Assembly: GCA_037013495.1 (NCBI GenBank)
Contig: JAZDXN010000013.1
Coordinates: 868,001 to 932,000 of the forward strand
Length of the DNA stretch: 64,000 nt
Reading direction: 5' to 3'
DNA from: Hippophae tibetana
Lineage: Eukaryota > Streptophyta > Magnoliopsida > Rosales > Elaeagnaceae
In this document: positions 28,001 through 36,370 of the stretch, in pieces
How positions within the stretch are numbered: the first letter of the stretch is position 1
Layout of the letters: each line of letters opens with the position of its first letter
Notes under the pieces: model-generated
The model's input: the letters and a program-made list of their open reading frames with translations, nothing else
Databases searched by the model: none
Told to the model about the DNA's origin: nothing
Program-made: the position numbers and the translations under genes

Positions 28001-28611
28001 GTTCCAAAATAACGAAGATGTCTCAATTCAAATACTACATTATTTTATGAGAGCTAATTAATCTATGTATAATTTAACGATGCAAACTGTCGGACACACG
28101 CTCCTCCGTATTTTCCTTCAATAACAAAGTACGTGATTGGTTAAGCACCTAACATTAAATACTTACATCCACATTGCTTCTAGGTATAATATTTTGTCAC
28201 TTATGTTTTATCTTACACTTTCTAGCGAACAAGATATATTTGCTCGTCATTGTGGCAAACCTATCTAAACAAAATCATTTTGTAGTTAGACATATTGATG
28301 GAGCATTCTATAACTTGCAACCTGTAGTTTTGATACCTCAATGTACTTAAATTATGTTTAAACTCATGATTGCATGTCAGAGCGGAGAGGCACGTCGTTG
28401 TATATTCCTTTGTTTAGAAACACCTTATCTTTTTGCACACAACCGTGTTCAATTTCAATAAGAATAGATTCATCTTCTTCTCGTCCTTGAAACTCACCAA
28501 GCCATATAAGAGATGAAAAGGTTGGAATTCATTAAGCAAGTTTGTTTGGTAACTTGAGCGTTTTATATTTGGGTTTTTAGTCTATTTCTCTTTGTGAAGT
28601 TTGAAGTAATC
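24820..28611 (+). repeat. Three-monomer periodic duplication (offset 2,151 bp)
   Basis: About 24820-26460 matches 26971-28611. Shared rare variants are GAAGTCATC (near 25018 and 27169), GTCATAGCGG (near 25508 and 27659), ACATTATTTTATG (near 25887 and 28038), TCAATAACAAAG (near 25968 and 28119) and AAATATATTCG (near 25781 and 27932). The interval between the matching parts belongs to a B monomer starting at 26517. The match ends where the right copy joins another E monomer at 28668. Confidence 0.8.
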
Positions 28612-28667
28612 TTTACAAACGGTACTTTCTTTGTACCATTAGTGAAAGAAATATACTCGAAATAAGC

Positions 28668-31289
28668 TTCAAGCAATTAGTTACTTGTTATTGAAGGGGT
28701 TTTCCTCATTACAGTTGGTTCCAAAATAACGAAGATGTCTCAATTCAAATACTACATTTTTTTATGAGAGCTAATTAATCTATGTATAATTTAACGATGC
28801 AAACTGTCGGACACACGCTCCTCCGTATTTTCCTTCAATGACAAAGTACGTGATTGGTTAAGCACCTAACATTAAATACTTACATCCACATTGCTTCTAG
28901 GTATAATATTTTGTCACTTATGTTTTATCTTACACTTTCTAGCGAACAAGATATATTTGCTCGTCATTGTGGCAAACCTATCTAAACAAAATCATTTTGT
29001 AGTTAGACATATTGATGGAGCATTCTATAACTTGCAACCTGTAGTTTTGATACCTCAATGTACTTAAATTATGTTTAAACTCATGATTGCATGTCAGAGC
29101 GGAGAGGCACGTCGTTGTATATTCCTTTATTTAGAAACACCTTATCTTTTTGCACACAACCGTGTTCAATTTCAATAAGAATAGATTCATCTTCTTCTCG
29201 TCCTTGAAACTCACCAAGCCATATAAGAGATGAAAAGGTTGGAATTCATTAAGCAAGTTTGTTTGGTAACTTGAGCGTTTTATATTTGGGTTTTTAGTCT
29301 ATTTCTCTTTGTGAAGTTTGAAGTAATCTTTACAAACGGTACTTTCTTTGTACTATTAGTAAAGGAAATATCTTCGAAATAAGCTTCAATCAATTAGTTA
29401 CTTGTTATTGAAGGGGTTTTCCTCATTACAGTTGGTTCCAAAATAACGAATAGGCTCAATTCAAATGCTACATTTTTTTATGAGAGCTAATTAATATATG
29501 CATAATTTAACGATGCATATTGTCGGACACACGCTCCTGCGTATCTTCCTTCAATGACAAAGTACGTGATCGGTTAACCACCAAACATTAAATACTTACG
29601 TCCACATTGCTTCTAGGTATAATATTTTGTCACTTATGTTTTATCTTACACTTTCTAGCGAACAAGATATATTTGCTCGTCATTGTGGCAAACCTATCTA
29701 AACAAAATCATTTTGTAGTTAGACATATTGATGGAGCATTCTATAACTTGCAACCTGTAGTTTTGATACCTCAATGTACTTAAATTATGTTTAAACTCAT
29801 GATTGCATGTCAGAGCGGAGAGGCACGTCGTTGTATATTCCTTTGTTTAGAAACACCTTATCTTTTTGCACACAACCGTGTTCAATTTCAATAAGAATAG
29901 ATTCATCTTCTTCTCGTCCTTGAAACTCACCAAGCCATATAAGAGATGAAAAGGTTGGAATGCATTAAGCAAGTTTGTTTGGTTACTTGAGCGTTTTATA
30001 TTTGGGTTTTTAGTCTATTTCTCTTTGTGAAGTTTGAAGTAATCTATACAAACGGTACTTTCTTTGTACTATTAGTAAAGGAAATATCCTCGAAATAAGC
30101 TTCAATCAATTAGTTACTTGTTATTGAAGGGGTTTTCCTCATTACAGTTGGTTCCAAAATAACGAAGATGTCTCAATTCAAATACTACATTTTTTTATGA
30201 GAGCTAATTAATCTATGTATAATTTAACGATGCAAACTGTCGGACACACGCTCCTCCGTATTTTCCTTCAATGACAAAGTACGTGATTGGTTAAGCACCT
30301 AACATTAAATACTTACATCCACATTGCTTCTAGGTATAATATTTTGTCACTTATGTTTTATCTTACACTTTCTAGCGAACAAGATATATTTGCTCGTCAT
30401 TGTGGCAAACCTATCTAAACAAAATCATTTTGTAGTTAGACATATTGATGGAGCATTCTATAACTTGCAACCTGTAGTTTTGATACCTCAATGTACTTAA
30501 ATTATGTTTAAACTCATGATTGCATGTCAGAGCGGAGAGGCACGTCGTTGTATATTCCTTTATTTAGAAACACCTTATCTTTTTGCACACAACCGTGTTC
30601 AATTTCAATAAGAATAGATTCATCTTCTTCTCGTCCTTGAAACTCACCAAGCCATATAAGAGATGAAAAGGTTGGAATTCATTAAGCAAGTTTGTTTGGT
30701 AACTTGAGCATTTTATATTTGGGTTTTTAGTCTATTTCTCTTTGTGAAGTTTGAAGTAATCTTTACAAACGGTACTTTCTTTGTACTATTAGTAAAGGAA
30801 ATATCTTCGAAATAAGCTTCAAGCAATTAGTTACTTGTTATTGAAGGGGTTTTCCTCATTACAGTTGGTTCCAAAATAACGAAGATGTCTCAATTCAAAT
30901 ACTACATTTTTTTATGAGAGCTAATTAATCTATGTATAATTTAACGATGCAAACTGTCGGACACACGCTCCTCCGTATTTTCCTTCAATGACAAAGTACG
31001 TGATTGGTTAACCACCTAACATTAAATACTTACATCCACATTGCTTCTAGGTATAATATTTTGTCACTTATGTTTTATCTTACACTTTCTAGCGAACAAG
31101 ATATATTTGCTCGTCATTGTGGCAAACCTATCTAAACAAAATCATTTTGTAGTTAGACATATTGATGGAGCATTCTATAACTTGCAACCTGTAGTTTTGA
31201 TACCTCAATGTACTTAAATTATGTTTAAACTCATGATTGCATGTCAGAGCGGAGAGGCACGTCGTTGTATATTCCTTTGTTTAGAAACA
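28668..31289 (+). repeat. E/A-rich satellite segment left of the insertion
   Basis: Monomers at 28668 (E), 29385 (A), 30101 (E) and 30818 (E, interrupted). The 28668 and 30101 E monomers share GGTTAAGCACC and TTCCTTTATTTAG. The A monomer ends with AATCTATAC near 30044. These are local reuses of two monomer types and contain no coding or RNA gene. Confidence 0.75.
31285..31289. repeat. Left target-site duplication AAACA
   Basis: The uninterrupted monomers read TTTAGAAACACCTTATC. Here TTTAGAAACA is followed by the element, and AAACACCTTATC resumes after it. The duplication is AAACA (5 bp) if the element starts at 31290, or AAACAC (6 bp) if it starts at 31291; the sequence alone cannot separate these. 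The 5-bp reading is preferred because LTR retrotransposons usually duplicate 5 bp. Confidence 0.8.
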
Positions 31290-31294
31290 CGATG

Positions 31295-31311
31295 AGTGCT
31301 CAAAAAGCACT
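31295..31311 (+). other. Short hairpin near the LTR 5' end
   Basis: AGTGCT, a CAAAA loop and AGCACT form a perfect 6-bp stem. It sits just inside the left terminus and is a visible structural mark of the element end; no function is assigned. Confidence 0.5.
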
Positions 31312-31560
31312 AAAATAACCATGATTTTATGCACATTAATTGATTAAAAATACATATATTTATATGTTTTATCATATATTTATATAAATTTGTCTTTTTC
31401 GGAATCACGGGTATTTTAATTGTTTTTCAGGTATTTTGGCTTAAAAACGCAATTTAAAGACTCAAACAGGAATACTTGAAGCAATACATCACAAATATAT
31501 TAATAAATAAGTGGGAAAAGGTCAACAAATATGGAAAAATTGGACAAAATGGGTCGAAAA

Positions 31561-31592
31561 GGTCAAAAATGTCAAAAATGTCAAAAAGACGA
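31561..31592 (+). repeat. Short GTCAAAAATG tandem repeat
   Basis: Three units of about 10 bp of the form GTCAAAAATG run in tandem within the U3-like part, just before the GC-rich block. Confidence 0.6.
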
Positions 31593-31655
31593 AAATCGCG
31601 CCGCCCGGCCGCCGCGCCCCACCGCCCGGCACCGCTCCAAGCAGCAGCGCGCGGC
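31588..31655 (+). other. GC- and CpG-rich block in the LTR
   Basis: A run dominated by C and G with many CG and CCG steps, such as CGCGCCGCCCGGCCG, in an otherwise AT-rich element and array. It lies upstream of the 19-bp repeats and the TATA box, in the U3 position if this is an LTR. In a plant it would be a dense substrate for CG and CHG methylation. Small open frames across it are short and overlapping and do not look like genes. Confidence 0.6.
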
Positions 31656-31757
31656 ACTGTTCATCCACGGGTACTGTTCATCAGACTCGGCACTGTTCAT
31701 GAGACGCGGCACTGTTCATCAGACTCGGCACTGTTCATCAGACTCGGCACTGTTCAT
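31655..31757 (+). repeat. Six tandem copies of a 19-bp CACTGTTCAT repeat
   Basis: CACTGTTCAT (TACTGTTCAT in the second copy) begins at 31655, 31672, 31691, 31710, 31729 and 31748. Spacings are 17, 19, 19, 19 and 19 bp, with the linker mostly CAGACTCGG. The array ends right before TGACGTCA and about 80 bp before the TATA box. Direct repeats in this place in plant LTRs are often U3 enhancer elements; that role is inferred from position. Confidence 0.8.
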
Positions 31758-31761
31758 CAAA

Positions 31762-31769
31762 TGACGTCA
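31762..31769. promoter_or_regulatory. TGACGTCA palindrome (bZIP/TGA-factor-type site)
   Basis: A perfect CRE-like palindrome about 70 bp upstream of the TATA box and next to a CAAT sequence at 31771. Sites with a TGACG core are bound by plant TGA-class bZIP factors and occur in stress-responsive LTR promoters. Binding here is inferred. Confidence 0.55.
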
Positions 31770-31838
31770 GCAATCAATAATACGCGTTTTTTCATTTTTT
31801 TAACATTTTTTTCTCTACTTTTTCTCTCCATCCTCACC

Positions 31839-31846
31839 TATAAATA
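31839..31846 (+). promoter_or_regulatory. TATA box of the LTR promoter
   Basis: TATAAATA in the context CACCTATAAATACCCCCC, a good match to plant TATA boxes. The expected transcription start is about 30 bp downstream, near 31870-31880, where the sequence becomes CA-rich and then pyrimidine-rich. Direction is +. It sits downstream of the 19-bp repeats and TGACGTCA, a normal promoter order. Confidence 0.7.
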
Positions 31847-31879
31847 CCCCCCTTCCCTTCACTTCAAAACACACCTTAA

Positions 31880-32030
31880 AACCACACTTCTCTCTTCTTT
31901 CTTTCTCTCATTTCTTAGTTTTTTTGAGTTTTCCTTAGTTTCTTTCTTAGTTTCTAAGTTTTTCTTAGTTTCCTTCTTAGTTTTTAGTTCAATTCTCTTA
32001 GTTTTAGTGTTCTTCTCTTTTTGAGAGGAA
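31880..32030 (+). other. Pyrimidine-rich leader with repeated CTTAGTTT
   Basis: A stretch of C and T with CTTAG at 31914, 31934, 31946, 31964, 31976 and 31997, directly downstream of the predicted start site. It suits an untranslated leader or R region. It is followed at 32032-32054 by TTGTAATG and TTGTAATAATTT, which resemble a plant 3'-end-forming context, as needed at the end of R; this last point is a guess. Confidence 0.5.
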
Positions 32031-32054
32031 CTTGTAATGTTTTTGTAATAATTT

Positions 32055-32600
32055 AATTTTTGATTCAATATATGGAAGTGCAAATTCCGCTCGTAGGTTT
32101 TCTAGCAACGGGAATAGCGTCGAAGTTCTGTAAGGATTTTATTTTCTTACAGTTATTTTTATGCTTTATTCTTACATGTTATATTCAACTTGTCTGTGGT
32201 TAAATTTAACTATGCTAGCTGTTTAGTAAAAAATGATGTAATAACGACGTTGTTATGCTTGCGAAATATTAAATAGGTAAAAATCTTTAAAATGAATTGA
32301 TTTTGTTTTTATTCAAGATATTATATTAAGAATGTTAGAGAGAAATATATTATTTTTCATTACAAACTTAAACCCGAAAATTAGATTTTAAGGTTTAGTT
32401 ATCCGGTCTAATTTAGAGTAGTGCTCTTTTATTTGTTGGTACAATCGCCCGGTAGTTAGAGTGAAACTCTATTTCAAAAGTTTTTATAAGAATTATTATG
32501 TGAAAATGTATTGACAACATGTTTTCAATAGTGGTTTTAAAACTTGAAAGTTAGTACTCGGATAATTAAATTCTTAAGTTTAATTTGGACACCTTGAATA
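32055..32600 (+). other. LTR interior with no recognisable feature
   Basis: AT-rich non-coding sequence after the predicted leader. I see no open frame of note, no reverse transcriptase, integrase or gag motif, and no satellite sequence. If this is an LTR it belongs to R or U5. Confidence 0.5.
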
Positions 32601-32617
32601 ATGTTTAAATTGTCTAA

Positions 32618-32765
32618 CCCCACCAAAGGTGGCATTTAAATGGTTCATTTTCAATCTCTTAGAAAAAGGAATTAATTTAATTAAGCATATTAGTTATCAA
32701 CCCCACCCATAGGTGTTAATTGATTTGTTTGGTTAACAAAGAATATCTAACCCCACCAAAGGTGG
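32618..32765 (+). repeat. Three CCACC-n-GGTGG hairpin repeats
   Basis: CCACC-AAA-GGTGG occurs at 32620-32632 and 32753-32765, both preceded by TCTAACC. A degenerate form, CACC-CATA-GGTG, is at 32704-32715. Each can form a short GC stem in single-stranded DNA or RNA, standing out from AT-rich surroundings. They are probably structural elements of the retrotransposon transcript; the role is unknown. Confidence 0.65.
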
Positions 32766-32903
32766 TATTTATATAAAAAAGAGAGAATTAATAAAATATC
32801 AATTTATATCTTTAATAACCTAGTTAATATGAGCAAGCATAATTAATTTAGTTATTATATCCATAAATACTCCGCTAATATAAATGATAAAAATTTGCAT
32901 GAA

Positions 32904-33032
32904 TATTTATTGAATCCGTATATATGTTTATTTTTAGATAATTATTTATTGAATTTGTATCTATGTTTATTTTTATGTTATTAGACTATATTTAATTAAT
33001 CTGTATATATGTTTATTTTATGTTATTAGATT
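32904..33032 (+). repeat. Degenerate AT-rich tandem repeat (three units)
   Basis: Units containing GTATATATGTTTATTTT (GTATCTATG in the second) begin near 32918, 32957 and 33003, spaced 39 and 46 bp. The first two are preceded by TATTTATTGAAT, the third by ATTTAATTAATC; the second and third are followed by ATGTTATTAGA. Confidence 0.65.
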
Positions 33033-33129
33033 AGGAACACAAAAACCAAACTATCGTGACAGGATGTTTAGGATTTAATTTCGTTTTTAAAAGTTTGAAT
33101 AATAAATTAAAAACCACATACATTCCTTC

Positions 33130-33253
33130 CTTAGATCGACCTTGGGAGTATACTTATCATTTTCTTCGAAATGATTCCTGCACTTGCGAGAGTTTTATAA
33201 ATATTAAAACCAAAGTATTTGCGAAGATCGGCGATGCCGGTTTTCGTTCATCA
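33130..33253 (+). other. LTR 3' tail with primer-binding-site-like remnant
   Basis: The segment runs GATCGACC, TTGGGAGTATACTTATC, then GATTCCTGCACTTGCGAGAG, then GATCGGCGATGCCGG and ends GTTCATCA. Many plant LTR retrotransposons carry GATCGACC and GCACTTGCG sequences shortly before a primer-binding site complementary to tRNA-Asp (TGGCGCCGTTGCCGG). GGCGATGCCGG here resembles a shortened form of that site, but the resemblance is partial and may be chance. The ending agrees with the left end read backwards (TGATGA). Confidence 0.4.
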
Positions 33254-33258
33254 AAACA
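33254..33258. repeat. Right target-site duplication AAACA
   Basis: Second copy of the target duplication, immediately after TTCATCA. The satellite continues in phase with CCTTATC from 33260. That the two copies still match suggests the insertion is not very old. Confidence 0.8.
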
Positions 33259-34219
33259 CCTTATCTTTTTGCACACAACCGTGTTCAATTTCAATAAGAA
33301 TAGATTCATCTTCTTCTCGTCCTTGAAACTCACCAAGCCATATAAGAGATGAAAAGGTTGGAATTCATTAAGCAAGTTTGTTTGGTAACTTGAGCGTTTT
33401 ATATTTGGGTTTTTAGTCTATTTCTCTTTGTGAAGTTTGAAGTAATCTTTACAAACGGTACTTTCTTTGTACTATTAGTAAAGGAAATATCCTCGAAATA
33501 AGCTTCAATCAATTAGTTACTTGTTATTGAAGGGGTTTTCCTCATTACAGTTGGTTCCAAAATAACGAATAGGCTCAATTCAAATGCTACATTTTTTTAT
33601 GAGAGCTAATTAATATATGCATAATTTAACGATGCATATTGTCGGACACACGCTCCTGCGTATCTTCCTTCAATGACAAAGTACGTGATCGGTTAACCAC
33701 CAAACATTAAATACTTACGTCCACATTGCTTCTAGGTATAATATTTTGTCACTTATGTTTTATCTTACACTTTCTAGCGAACAAGATATATTTGCTCGTC
33801 ATTGTGGCAAACCTATCTAAACAAAATCATTTTGTAGTTAGACATATTGATGGAGCATTCTATAACTTGCAACCTGTAGTTTTGATACCTCAATGTACTT
33901 AAATTATGTTTAAACTCATGATTGCATGTCAGAGCGGAGAGGCACGTCGTTGTATATTCCTTTGTTTAGAAACACCTTATCTTTTTGCACACAACCGTGT
34001 TCAATTTCAATAAGAATAGATTCATCTTCTTCTCGTCCTTGAAACTCACCAAGCCATATAAGAGATGAAAAGGTTGGAATTCATTAAGCAAGTTTGTTTG
34101 GTAACTTGAGCGTTTTATATTTGGGTTTTTAGTCTATTTCTCTTTGTGAAGTTTGAAGTAATCTTTACAAACGTTACTTTCTTTGTACCATTAGTAAAAG
34201 AAATATACTCGAAATAAGC

Positions 34220-36370
34220 TTCAAGCAATTAGTTACTTGTTATTGAAGGGGTTTTCCTCATTACAGTTGGTTCCAAAATAACGAAGCGGTCTCAATTCAA
34301 ATACTACATTTTTTTATGAGAGCTAATTAATCTATGTATAATTTAACGATGCAAACTGTCGGACACACGCAACTGTGTATCTTCCTTCAATGACGAAGTA
34401 CGTGATCGGTTAACCACCAAACATTAAATACTTACACCCACATTGCTTCTAGGTATAATATTTTGTCACTTATGTTTTATCTTACACTTTCTAGCGAACA
34501 AGATATATTTTCTCGTCATTGTGGCAAACCTATCTAAACAAAATCATTTTGTAGTTAGACATATTGATGGAGCATTTTATAACTTGGAACCTGTAGTTTT
34601 GATACCTCAATGTACTTAAATTATGTTTAAACTCATGATTGCATGTCAGAGCGGAGAGGCACGTCGTTGTATATTCCTTTGTTTAGAAACACCTTATCTT
34701 TTTGCACACAACCGTGTTCAATTTCATCAAGAATAGATTCACCTTCTTCTCGTCCTTGAAACTCACCAAGCCATATAAGAGAAGAAAAGGTTGGAATGCA
34801 TTAAGCAAGTTTGTTTGGTTACTTGAGCGTTTTATATTTGGGTTTTTAGTCTATTTCTCTTTGTGAAGTTTGAAGTAATCTTTACCAACGGTACTTTCTT
34901 TGTACCATTAGTAAAAGAAATATCCTCATAATAAGCTTCACGCAATTAGTTACTTGTTATTGAAGGGGTTTTCCTCATTACAGTTGGTTCCAAAATAATG
35001 AAGAGGTCTCAATTCAAATACTACATTTTTTTATGAGAGCTAATTAATCTATGCATATTTTAACGATGCAAACTGTCGGACACACGCTCCTCCGTATTTT
35101 CCTTCAATGACAAAGTACGTGATTGGTTAACCACCTAACATTAAATACTTACATCCACATTGCTTCTAGGTATAATATTTTGTCACTTATGTTTTATCTT
35201 ACACTTTCTAGCGAACAAGATATATTTTCTCGTCATTGTGGCAAACCTATCTTAACAAAATCATTTTGTAGTTAGACCTATTGATGGAGCATTCTATAAA
35301 TTGGAACCTGTAGTTTTGATACCTCAATGTACTTAAATTATGTTTAAACTCATGATTGCATGTCAGAGCGGAGAGGCACGTCGTTGTAGATTCCTAGGTT
35401 TAGAAACACCTTATCTTTTTGCACACAACCGTGTTCAATTTCATCAAGAATAGATTCATCTTCTTCTCGTCCTTGAAACTCACCAAGCCATATAAGAGAA
35501 GAAAATGGTGGAATGCATTAAGCAAGTTTGTTTGGTAACTTGAGCGTTTTATATTTGGGTTTTTAGTCTATTTCTCTTTGGGAAGTTTGAAGTAATCTTT
35601 ACAAACGGTACTTTCTCTGTACCATTAGTTAAAGAAATATCCTCGAAATAAGCTTCACGCAATTAGTTACTTGTTATTGAAGGGGTTTTCCTCATTACAG
35701 TTGGTTCCAAAATAATGAAGAGGTCTCAATTCAAATACTACATTTTTTTATGAGAGCTAATTAATCTATGCATATTTTAACGATGCAAACTGTCGGACAC
35801 ACGCTCCTCCGTATTTTCCTTCAATGACAAAGTACGTGATTGGTTAACCACCTAACATTAAATACTTACATCCACATTGCTTCTAGGTATAATATTTTGT
35901 CACTTATGTTTTATCTTACACTTTCTAGCGAACAAGATATATTTTCATGTCATTGTGGCAAACCTATCTAAACAAAATCATTTTGTAGTTAGACCTATTG
36001 ATGGAGCATTCTATAACTTGGAACCTGTAGTTTTGATACCTCAATGTACTTAAATTATGTTAAAACTCATGATTGCATGTCAGAGCGGAGAGGCACGTCG
36101 TTGTATATTCCTTTGTTTAGAAACACCTTATCTTAATGCACACATCCGTGTTCAATTTCAATAAGAATAGATTCATCTTCTTCTCGTCCTTGAAACTCAC
36201 CAAGCCATATAAGAGATGAAAAGGTTGGAATTCATTAAGCAAGTTTGTTTGGTAACTTGAGCGTTTTATATTTGGGTTTTTAGTCTATTTCTCTTTGTGA
36301 AGTTTGAAGTAATCTTTACAAACGGTACTTTCTTTGTACCATTAGTAAAAGAAATATACTCGAAATAAGC
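34220..36370 (+). repeat. Three-monomer tandem duplication I, copy 1 (2,151 bp)
   Basis: Monomers B (34220), C (34937) and C' (35654). Nearly identical to the next 2,151 bp. Shared rare variants are CATTTTATAAC (34572 and 36723), CTATAAATTGG (near 35294 and 37445), AAAATGGTGGAATG (near 35504 and 37655), TTTTCATGTCATTG (near 35943 and 38094) and CACATCCGTG (near 36141 and 38292). The first part of copy 2 has the D-type start (AAGGAATT, GAAGAGGTC), which marks the crossover inside the B monomer. Confidence 0.87.

Larger units (their letters stand above)
1..31289 (+). repeat. 717-bp satellite array, left arm (44 monomers, the last interrupted)
   Basis: Head-to-tail tandem repeat with no inverted copies. 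Monomers are counted from the TTC of AAGCTTC. Starts: 1, 716, 1433, 2150, 2865, 3582, 4299, 5015, 5732, 6449, 7162, 7879, 8596, 9313, 10030, 10746, 11463, 12180, 12897, 13614, 14331, 15048, 15765, 16482, 17198, 17915, 18632, 19349, 20066, 20783, 21500, 22217, 22934, 23650, 24367, 25083, 25800, 26517, 27234, 27951, 28668, 29385, 30101 and 30818. Nearly all spacings are 717; A-type monomers are 716 (one T lost in GGTCTC), two are 715, and one is 713. The monomer is AT-rich and broken by stops in all frames in most copies. Arrays like this usually form heterochromatin at centromeres, pericentromeres or chromosome ends; which one applies cannot be told here. I do not recognise the family by name. 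Confidence 0.97.
31290..33253 (+). mobile_element. Probable solo LTR of a Ty3/gypsy-type retrotransposon
   Basis: A 1,964-bp non-satellite segment splits one monomer and is flanked by AAACA direct repeats, so it arrived by insertion. Ends: (C)GATGAGTGCT at the left and GTTCATCA at the right. If the first C is a mutated T, these are TGATGA...TCATCA, the TG...CA inverted ends of an LTR with a 5-bp target duplication. Inside, in order: hairpin, AT-rich stretch, GC-rich block, six 19-bp repeats, TGACGTCA, TATA box, pyrimidine-rich leader, hairpin repeats, and a tail (GATCGACC near 33136, GCACTTGCGAG near 33180) resembling regions next to the primer-binding site in plant LTR retrotransposons. There is no gag or pol and no second LTR, hence solo LTR. 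Alternatives are a truncated or non-autonomous element. The LTR type is inferred from memory of such elements, not from a search. Confidence 0.65.

Noticed and set aside
31476-32024. 182-codon + frame and the smaller overlapping frames between 31454 and 32083
   Set aside because: They run through the GC block, 19-bp repeats, TATA box and pyrimidine-rich leader of the LTR. The translation is low-complexity and repeat-driven, with no gag, pol or other domain.
31290-33253. Helitron, DNA transposon or MITE
   Set aside because: No TC...CTRR ends for a Helitron and no long terminal inverted repeats; the only inverted match is about 5-6 bp at the ends, with a 5- or 6-bp target duplication and an internal promoter, which suits an LTR better.
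31290-33253. Complete small LTR retrotransposon with two LTRs (TRIM)
   Set aside because: I found no long direct repeat between the first and last few hundred bases of the element.
33056-33352. 98-codon + frame (and 72-codon - frame at 33157-33375) across the right insertion boundary
   Set aside because: Each joins LTR tail to satellite sequence at the insertion junction, so it cannot be an inherited gene.
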